NCBI GenBank assembly: GCA_037013495.1
Contig: CM072801.1
Coordinates: 111,607,816-111,671,815, forward strand
Direction: 5' to 3'
Source of the DNA: Hippophae tibetana
Lineage: Eukaryota; Streptophyta; Magnoliopsida; Rosales; Elaeagnaceae
DNA length: 64,000 bases
Shown: piece by piece, positions 51,301-61,569 of the stretch
How the letters are laid out: the number at the start of each line of letters is the position of its first letter
Numbering within the stretch: position 1 is the stretch's first letter
Notes under the pieces: model-generated
Database searches by the model: none
The model's input: the letters and a program-made list of their open reading frames with translations, nothing else
What the model was told of the DNA's origin: nothing
Translations under genes and position numbers: made by a program

Positions 51301-52250
51301 GCTCGTTCCGTTACCTTAAAACGCACCAGAGCAAAAGTATATTTCCCCACTTTTGTCGACCCAAATTTCATGGTTCATACTACATAATGATGTCTTAAAC
51401 TTTGGTCGCACCTTATTTCATTGTAATCACTTCTTGCTCTTTAGGATTTCAATTTGTTCATCTTAGCCATATTCTTAGTAATTCAATATTTCTTGTTCCT
51501 TTGAGTTGCAGTGTTCTTAGGTTGTCCGCAATGGGGATTCGCATCGTTTGGGATCATAACCTTGGTTGCTGAAAATAGCGTATCCATTTTCACATATTTA
51601 TTTTTTGAATTTTAGATTTAAAACATTTTGTGCTTTGAAGGTTTTCTCCTCTCTTAAGGTACAAATTAAAAAAAAGAGAAATAAATTGTGTCCTTAAAGT
51701 CTTGTCTGTTATTTAAATTTTTTTGACATTTTTTTCCAATTTGGAATTCATATCTTATTTTTCTTTAAAATATCGTTATCTTTTACTTTTCTTTGTTTTA
51801 TGTGTTCCACCTTTCTTTCTTCTTGAGAAAAACAAGAGAGCTAATACAGTTCACAGTGTAAAAACAAAAAGAAGGTATTAATTATGGTTGTAACTTAAAA
51901 CTGTTATAACTTTTAATTTGTTCATCGAAATGACTACTATAATATATCAAATCTGAAGCTCGTTCCGTTACCTTAAAACGCACAAGAGCAAAAGTATATT
52001 TCCCCACTTTTGTCAACCCAAATTTCATGGTTCATAATACATAATGATGTCTTAAACTTTGGTCGCACCTTATTTCGTTGTAATTTGTTCTTGCCCTTTA
52101 GGATTTCAATTAGTTCATCTTAGCCATATTCTTAGTAATTCAATCTTTCTTATTCATTTGAGTTGCAGTGTTCTTAGGTTGTCCGCAATGGGGATTCGCA
52201 TCGTTTGGGATCATAACCTTGGTTGCTGAAAATAGCATATCTATCTTCAC
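48400..52250 (+). repeat. Segment repeated 11 monomers away (near 55610-59460)
   Basis: TGTAACTAAAAACTG (49266 and 56480) and ACAACGTATTAATTG (near 50557 and 57771) both show an offset of 7214 bp. Other shared variants are TTTAGTGCTTGAAAGG and ACAAATTTATT. The match ends near 52260, where GAATCTTAG diverges from GAATTTTAG. The two copies are not adjacent; about 3.3 kb of differently related monomers lies between them. Confidence 0.8.
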
Positions 52251-55200
52251 ATATTTATTTTTTGAATCTTAGATTTGAAATTTTTTGTCCTTTGTGGGTT
52301 TTATCCTCTCTTAAGTCACAAATTAAAAAAAGAGAAATAAATTGTGTCCTTAAAGTCTTGTCTGTTATTTAAATTTTTTTGACATTGTTTTCCACTTTGG
52401 AATTCATATCTTATTTTTCTTTAAAATCTCGTTATCTTTTACTTTTCTTTGTTTTATGTTTTCCACCTTTCTTTCTTCTTGAGAAAAACAAGAGAGCTAT
52501 TACAGTTCACAGTGTAAAAACAAAAAGAAGGTATTAATTGGGGTTCTAACTTAAAACTGTTATAACTTTTAATTTGTGTCTCGAAATGAGTACTATAACA
52601 TATAAAATCTGTAGCTCGTTTCGATACCTAAAAATGCAACGTAGCAATAGTATATTTCCCCACTTTTGTCAACCCAAATTTCATGGTTCATACTACATAA
52701 TGATGTCTTAAACTTTGGTCGCACCTTATTTCATTGTAATGTGTTCTTGCCCTTTAGGATTTCAATTTGTTCATCTTAGCCATATTCTTAGTAATTCAAT
52801 CTTTCTTGTTCCTTTGAGTTCCAGTGTTCTTAGGTTGTCCGCAAAAGGGATTCGCATCGTTTGGGATCATAACCTTGGTTGCTGAAAATGGTGTATCTAT
52901 CTTCACATATCTATTTTTTGAATTTTAGATTTAAAAAATTTTGTGCTTGAAAGGTTTTCTCCTCTCTTAAGTCAAAAATTAAAAAAGAGAAAGAAATTGT
53001 ATCCTTAAAGTATTGTCTTTTATTTCAATTTGGTTGACATTTTTTTCCACTTTGGATTTCATATCTTATTTTTCTTCAAAATATCATTATCTTTTACTTT
53101 TCTTTGTTTTATGTGTTCCACCTTTCTTTCTTCTTGAGAAAAACAAGAGAGCTAATACAGTTCACAGTGTAAAAACAAAAAGAAGGTATTAATTGGGGTT
53201 GTAACTTAAAACTGTTATAACTTTTAATTTGTGCCTCGAAATGAGTAATATAACATATAAAATCTGAAGCTCGTACCGATACCTAAAATCGCACCGTATC
53301 AATAGTATATTTCCCCACTTTTGTCAACCCAAATTTCATGGTTCATACTACATAATGATGTCTTAAACTTTTTTCGCACCTTATTTCGTTGTAATCTCTT
53401 CTTGCACTTTAGGATTTCAATTTGTTCATCTTAGCCATATTCTTAGTAATTCAATCTTTCTTATTCCTTTGAGTTCCAGTGTTCTTAGGTTGTCCGCAAA
53501 AGGGATTCGCATCGTTTGGGATCATAACCTTGGTTGCTGAAAATAGTGTATCTAACTTCACATATCTATTTTTTGAATTTTAGATTTAAAAAATTTTGTG
53601 CTTTGAAGGTTTTCTCCTCTCTTTAGTCACAAATTAAAAAAAGAGAAAGACTTTGTGTCCTTAAAGTATTGTCTTTTATTTCAATTTGGTTGACATTGTT
53701 TTCCACTTTGGATTTCATATCTTATTTTTCTTCAAAATATCGTTATCTTTTACTATTCTTTGTTTTATGTGTTCCACCTTTCTTTCTTCTTGAGAAAAAC
53801 AAGAGAGCTAATACAGTTCACAGTGTAAAAACAAAAAGAAGGTATTAATTGGGGTTGTAACTTAAAACTGTTATAACTTTTAATTTGTGCCTCGAAATGA
53901 GTAATATAACATATAAAATCTGAAGCTCGTACCGATACCTAAAATCGCACCGTATCAATAGTATATTTCCCCACTTTTGTCAACCCAAATTTCATGGTTC
54001 ATACAACATAATGATGTCTTAAACTTTTTTCGCACCTTATTTCGTTGTAATCTCTTCTTGCACTTTAGGATTTCAATTTGTTCATCTTAGCCATATTCTT
54101 AGTAATTCAATCTTTCTTATTCCTTTGAGTTCCAGTGTTCTTAGGTTGTCCGCAAAAAGGATTCGCATCGTTTGGGATCATAACCTTGGTTGCTGAAAAT
54201 AGTGTATCTATCTTCACATATCTATTTTTTGAATTTTAGATTTAAAAAATTTTGTGCTTTGAAGGTTTTCTCCTCTCTTTAGTCACAAATTAAAAAAAGA
54301 GAAAGACTTTGTGTCCTTAAAGTATTGTCTTTTATTTCAATTTGGTTGACATTGTTTTCCACTTTGGATTTTATATCTTATTTTTCTTCAAAATATCGTT
54401 ATCTTTTACTATTCTTTGTTTTATGCGTTCCACCTTTCTTTCTTCTTGAGAAAAACAAGAGAGCTAATACAGTTCACAGTGTAAAAACAAAAAGAAGGTA
54501 TTAATTGGGGTTGTAACTTAAAACTGTTATAACTTTTAATTTGTGCCTCGAAATGAGTAATATAACATATAAAATCTGAAGCTCGTACCGATACCTAAAA
54601 TCGCACCGTATCAAAAGTATATTTCCCCACTTTTGTCAACCCAAATTTCATGGTTCATACTACATAATGATGTCTTAAACTTTTTTCGCACCTTATTTCG
54701 TTGTAATCTCTTCTTGCACTTTAGGATTTCAATTTGTTCATCTTAGCCATATTCTTAGTAATTCAATCTTTCTTATTCCTTTGAGTTCCAGTGTTCTTAG
54801 GTTGTCCGCAAAAGGGATTCGCATCGTTTGGGATCATAACCTTGGTTGCTGAAAATAGTGTATCTATCTTCACATATCTATTTTTTGAATTTTAGATTTA
54901 AAAAATTTTGTGCTTTGAAGGTTTTCTCCTCTCTTTAGTCACAAATTAAAAAAAGAGAAAGACTTTGTGTCCTTAAAGTATTGTCTTTTATTTCAATTTG
55001 GTTGACATTGTTTTCCACTTTGGATTTCATATCTTATTTTTCTTCAAAATATCGTTATCTTTTACTATTCTTTGTTTTATGTGTTCCACCTTTCTTTCTT
55101 CTTGAGAAAAACAAGAGAGCTAATACAGTTCACAGTGTAAAAACAAAAAGAAGGTATTAATAAGGGTTGTAACTTAAAACTGTTATAACTTTTAATTTGT

Positions 55201-58200
55201 GCCTCGAAATGAGTAATATAACATATAAAATCTGAAGCTCGTACCGATACCTAAAATCGCACCGTATCAATAGTATATTTCCCCACTTTTGTCAACCCAA
55301 ATTCGATGGTTCATACTACATAATGATGTCTTAAACTTTTTTCGCACCTTATTTCGTTGTAATCTCTTCTTGCACTTTAGGATTTCAATTTGTTCATCTT
55401 AGCCATATTCTTAGTAATTCAATCTTTCTTATTCCTTTGAGTTCCAGTGTTCTTAGGTTGTCCGCAAAAGGGATTCGCATCGTTTGGGATCATAACCTTG
55501 GTTGCTGAAAATAGTGTATCTATCTTCACATATCTATTTTTTGAATTTTAGATTTGAAATTTTTTGTCCTTTGTGGGTTTTATCCTCTCTTAAGTCACAA
55601 ATTAAAAAAAGAGAAATAAATTGTGTCCTTAAAGTCTTGTCTGTTATTTAAATTTTTTTGACATTGTTTTCCACTTTGGAATTCATATCTTATTTTTCTT
55701 TAAAATCTCGTTATCTTTTACTTTTCTTTGTTTTATGTTTTCCACCTTTCTTTCTTCTTGAGAAAAACAAGAGAGCTAATACAGTTCACAGTGTAAAAAC
55801 AAAAAGAAGGTATTAATTGGGGTTGTAACTTAAAACTGTTATAACTTTTAATTTGTGTCTCGAAATGAGTACTATAACATATAAAATCTGTAGCTCGTTC
55901 CGATACCTAAAATCGCACCGTATCAATAGTATATTTCCCCACTTTTATCGACCCAAATTTCATGGTTCATACTACATAATGATGTCTTAAACTTTGGTCG
56001 CACCTTATTTCATTGTAATGTGTTCTTGCCCTTTAGGATTTCAATTTGTTCATCTTAGGCATATTCTTAGTAATTCAATCTTTCTTATTCCTTTGAGTTC
56101 CAGTGTTCTTAGGTTGTCCGCAAAAGGGATTCGCATCGTTTGGGATCATAACCTTGGTTGCTGAAAATAGTGTATCTATCTTCACATATCTATTTTTTGA
56201 ATTTTAGATTTAAAAAATTTAGTGCTTGAAAGGTTTTCTCCTCTCTTAAGTCAAAAATTAAAAAAGAGAAAGAAATTGTGTCCTTAAAGTATTGTCTTTT
56301 ATTTCAATTTGGTTGACATTGTTTTCCACTTTGGATTTCATATCTTATTTTTCTTCAAAATATCGTTATCTTTTACTTTTCTTTGTTTTATGTGTTCCAC
56401 CTTTCTTTCTTCTTGAGAAAAACAAGAGAGCTAATACAGTTCACAGTGTAAAAACAAAAAGAAGGTATTAATTATGGTTGTAACTAAAAACTGTTATAAC
56501 TTTTAATTTGTTCATCGAAATGACTACTATAATATATCAAATCTGAAGCTCGTTCCGTTACCTTAAAACGCACCAGAGCAAAAGTATATTTCCCCACTTT
56601 TGTCAACCCAAATTTCATGGTTCATAATACATAATGATGTCTTAAACTTTGGTCGCACCTTATTTCGTTGTAATCTGTTCTTGCCCTTTAGGATTTCAAT
56701 TAGTTCATCTTAGCCATATTCTTAGTAATTCAATCTTTCTTATTCATTTGAGTTGCAGTGTTCTTAGGTTGTCCGCAAAGGGGATTCGCATCGTTTGGGA
56801 TCATAACCTTGGTTGCTGAAAATAGCGTATCTATCTTCACAAATTTATTTTTTGAATTTTAGATTTAAAATTTTTTGTGCTTTGAAGGTTTTCTCCTCTC
56901 TTAAGGTACAAATTAAAAAAAAAGAAATAAATTGTGTCCTTAAAGTCTTGTCTGTTATTTAAATTTTTTTGACATTGTTTTCCAATTTGGAATTCATATC
57001 TTATTTTTCTTTAAAATCTCGTTATCTTTTACTTTTCTTTGTTTTATGTTTTCCACCTTTCCTTCTTCTTGAGAAAAACAAGAGAGCTATTACAGTTAAC
57101 AGTGTAAAAACAAAATGAAGGTTTTAATTGGGGTTCTAACTTAAAAATGTTATAACTTTTAATTTGTGCATCGAAATGAGTATTATAACATATCAAATCT
57201 GAAGCTCGTTCCGATACCTAAAATCGCACCGTATCAATAGTATATTTCCCCACTTTTGTCAACCCAAATTTCATGGTTCATACTACATAATGATGTCTTA
57301 AACTTTGGTCGCACCTTATTTCATTGTAATGTGTTCTTGCCCTTTAGGATTTCAATTTGTTCATCTTAGCCATATTCTTAGTAATTCAATCTTTCTTATT
57401 CCTTTGAGTTCCAGTGTTCTTAGGTTGTCCGCAAAAGGGATTCGCATCGTTTGGGATCATAACCTTGGTTGCTGAAAATGGTGTATCTATCTTCACATAT
57501 CTATTTTTTGAATTTTAGATTTAAAAAATTTTGTGCTTGAAAGGTTTTCTCCTCTCTTAAGTCAAAAATTAAAAAAGAGAAAGAAATTGTGTCCTTAAAG
57601 TATTGTCTTTTATTTCAATTTGGTTGACATTGTTTTCCACTTTGGATTGCATATCTTATTTTTCTTCAAAATATCGTTATCTTTTACTTTTCTTTGTTTT
57701 ATGTGTTCCACCTTTCTTTCTTCTTGAGAAAAACAAGAGAGCTAATACAGTTCACAGTGTAAAAACAAAAACAACGTATTAATTGGGGTTGTAACTTAAA
57801 ACTGTTATAACTTTTAATTTGTGCCTCGAAATGAGTAATATAACATATAAAATCTGAAGCTCGTACCGATACCTAAAATCGCACCGTATCAATAGTATAT
57901 TTCCCACTTTTGTCAACCCAAATTTCATGGTTCATACTACATAATGATGTCTTAAACTTTTTTCGCACCTTATTTCGTTGTAATCTCTTCTTGCACTTTA
58001 GGATTTCAATTTGCTCATCTTAGCCATATTCTTAGTAATTCAATCTTTCTTATTCCTTTGAGTTCCAGTGTTCTTAGGTTGTCCGCAAAAGGGATTCGCA
58101 TCGTTTGGGATCATAACCTTGGTTGCTGAAAATAGTGTATCTATCTTCACATATCTATTTTTTGAATTTTAGATTTAAAAAATTTAGTGCTTGAAAGGTT

Positions 58201-61200
58201 TTCTCCTCTCTTAAGTCACAAATTAAAAAAAGAGAAAGACTTTGTGTCCTTAAAGTATTGTCCTTTATTTCAATTTTGTTGACATTGTTTTTCACTTTGG
58301 ATTTCATATCTTATTTTTCTTCCAAATATCGTTATCTTTTACTTTTATTTGTTTTATGTGTTCCACCTTTCTTTCTTCTTGAGAAAAACAAGAGAGCTAA
58401 TACAGTTCACAGTGTAAAAACAAAAACAAGGTATTAATTATGGTTGTAACTTAAAACTGTTATAACTTTTAATTTGTGCATCGAAATGACTACTATAATA
58501 TATCAAATCTGAAGCTCGTTCCGTTACCTTAAAACGCACCAGAGCAAAAGTATATTTCCCCACTTTTGTCGACCCAAATTTCATGGTTCATACTACATAA
58601 TGATGTCTTAAACTTTGGTCGCACCTTATTTCATTGTAATCACTTCTTGCTCTTTAGGATTTCAATTTGTTCATCTTAGCCATATTCTTAGTAATTCAAT
58701 ATTTCTTGTTCCGTTGAGTTGCAGTGTTCTTAGGTTGTCCGCAATGGGGATTCGCATCGTTTGGGATCATAACCTTGGTTGCTGAAAATAGCGTATCCAT
58801 TTTCACATATTTATTTTTTGAATTTTAGATTTAAAAAATTTTGTGCTTTGAAGGTTTTCTCCTCTCTTAAGGTACAAATTAAAAAAAAAGAGAAATAAAT
58901 TGTGTCCTTAAAGTCTTGTCTGTTATTTAAATTTTTTTGACATTTTTTTCCAATTTGGAATTCATATCTTATTTTTCTTTAAAATCTCGTTATCTTTTAC
59001 TTTTCTTTGTTTTATGTGTTCCACCTTTCTTTCTTCTTGAGAAAAACAAGAGAGCTAATACAGTTCACAGTGTAAAAACAAAAAGAAGGTATTAATTATG
59101 GTTGTAACTTAAAACTGTTATAACTTTTAATTTGTTCATCGAAATGACTACTATAATATATCAAATCTGAAGCTCGTTCCGTTACCTTAAAACGCACCAG
59201 AGCAAAAGTATATTTCCCCACTTTTGTCAACCCAAATTTCATGGTTCATAATACATAATGATGTCTTAAACTTTGGTCGCACCTTATTTCGTTGTAATTT
59301 GTTCTTGCCCTTTAGGATTTCAATTAGTTCATCTTAGCCATATTCTTAGTAATTCAATCTTTCTTATTCATTTGAGTTGCAGTGTTCTTAGGTTGTCCGC
59401 AATGGGGATTCGCATCGTTTGGGATCATAACCTTGGTTGCTGAAAATAGCATATCTATCTTCACATATTTATTTTTTGAATTTTAGATTTAAAAATTTTT
59501 GTGCTTTGAAGGTTTTCTCCTCTCTTAAGGTACAAATTAAAAAAAAGAGAAATAAATTGTGTCCTTAAAGTCTTGTCTATTATTTAAATTTTTTTGACAT
59601 TGTTTTCCAATTTGGAATTCATATCTTATTTTTCTTTAAAATTTCGTTATCTTTTACTTTTCTTTGTTTTATGTTTTCCACCTTTCTTTCTTCTTGAGAA
59701 AAACAAGAGAGCTATTACAGTTAACAGTGTAAAAACAAAATGAAGGTTTTAATTGGGGTTCTAACTTAAAAATGTTATAACTATTAATTTGTGCATCGAA
59801 ATGAGTATTATAACATATCAAATCTGAAGCTCGTTTCGATACCTAAAAATGCAACGTAGCAATAGTAAATTTCCCCACTTTTGTCAACCCAAATTTTATG
59901 GTTCATACTACATAATGATTCTTAAACTTTGGTCGCACCTTATTTCATTGTAATTTGTTCTTGCCCTTTACGATTTCAATTTTTTCATTTTAGCCATATT
60001 CATAGTAATTGAATCTTTCTTGTTCCTTTGAGTTCCTGTGTTCTTAGGTTGTCCGCAAAAGAGATTCGCATTGTTTGGGATAATAGCATTGGTTGCTGAA
60101 AATAGTGTATCTATCTTCACATATCAATTTTTTGAATTTTAGATTTGAAAAATTTTGTGCTTTGAAAGGTTTCTCCTCTCTTAAGTCACAAATTAAAAAA
60201 AGAGAAAGAAATTGTGTCCTTAAAGTCTTGTCTTTCATTTCAATTTTCTTGACATTGTTTTCCACTTTGGATTTCATTTCTTATTTTTCTTTAAAATCTC
60301 ATTAACTTTTACATTTCTTTGTTTTATGTGTTCCACCTTTCTTTGTTCTTGAGAAAAACAAGAGAGCTACTACAGTTCACAGTGTAAAAACAAAAAGAAG
60401 GTATTAATTGGGGTTGTAACTTTAAACTGTTATAACTTTTAATTTGTGCCTCGGAATGAGTACTATAACATATAAAATCTGAAGCTCGTACCGATACCTA
60501 AAATCGCACAGTATCAAAAGTATATTTCCCCACTTTTGTCAACCCAAATTTCATGGTTCATACTACATAATGATGTCTTAAACTTTGGTCGCACCTTATT
60601 TCTTTGTAATGTGTTCTTGCCCTTTATGATTTCAATTTTTTCATCTTAGCCATATTCTTATTAATTCAATCTTTCTTATTCCTTTGAGTTCCAGTGTTCT
60701 TAGGTTGTCCGCAAAAGGGATTCGCATCGTTTGTGATCATAACCTTGGTTGCTGAAAATAGTGTATCTATCTTCACATATCTATTTTTTGAATTTTAGAT
60801 TTAAAAAATTTTGTGCTTTGAAGCGTTTATCCTCTCTTAAATCACAAATTAAAAAGAGAGAAAGAAATTGTGTCCTTAAAGTATTGGCTTTTATTTCAAT
60901 TTTGTTGACATTGTTTTCCACTTTGGATTTCATATCTTATTTTTCTTCAAAATATCGTTATCTTTTACTTTACTTTGTTTTATGTGTTCCACCTTTCTTT
61001 CTTCTTGAGAAAAACAAGAGAGCTAATACAGTTCACAGTGTAAAAACAAAAAGAAGGTATTAATTATGGTTGTAACTAAAAACTGTTATAACTTTTAATT
61101 TGTTCATCGAAATGACTACTAGAATATATCAAATCTGAAGCTCGTTCCGTTACCTTAAAACGCACCAGAGCAAAAGTATATTTCCCCACTTTTGTCAACC

Positions 61201-61569
61201 CAAATTTCATGGTTCATAATACATAATGATGTCTTAAACTTTGGTCGCACCTTATTTCGTTGTAATCTGTTCTTGCCCTTTAGGATTTCAATTAGTTCAT
61301 CTTAGCTATATTCTTAGTAATTCAATCTTTCTTATTCATTTGAGTTGCAGTGTTCTTAGGTTGTCCGCAAAGGGGATTCGCATCGTTTGGGATCATAACC
61401 TTGGTTGCTGAAAATAGCGTATCTATCTTCACAAATTTATTTTTTGAATTTTAGATTTAAAATTTTTTGTGCTTTGAAGGTTTTCTCCTCTCTTAAGGTA
61501 CAAATTAAAAAAAAAAGAAATAAATTGTGTCCTTAAAGTCTTGTCTGTTATTTAAATTTTTTTGACATT

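Noticed and set aside
10868-60277. Recurrent 77-codon minus-strand ORF in the satellite monomer
   Set aside because: It has an ATG but is broken in many monomers, lacks any recognisable domain or promoter context, and overlaps the opposite-strand frame.
10261-61063. Recurrent 104-codon plus-strand ORF in the satellite monomer
   Set aside because: It begins at TTG with no ATG, occurs only in some monomer classes, and has no domain. It is a consequence of repeating the same DNA.
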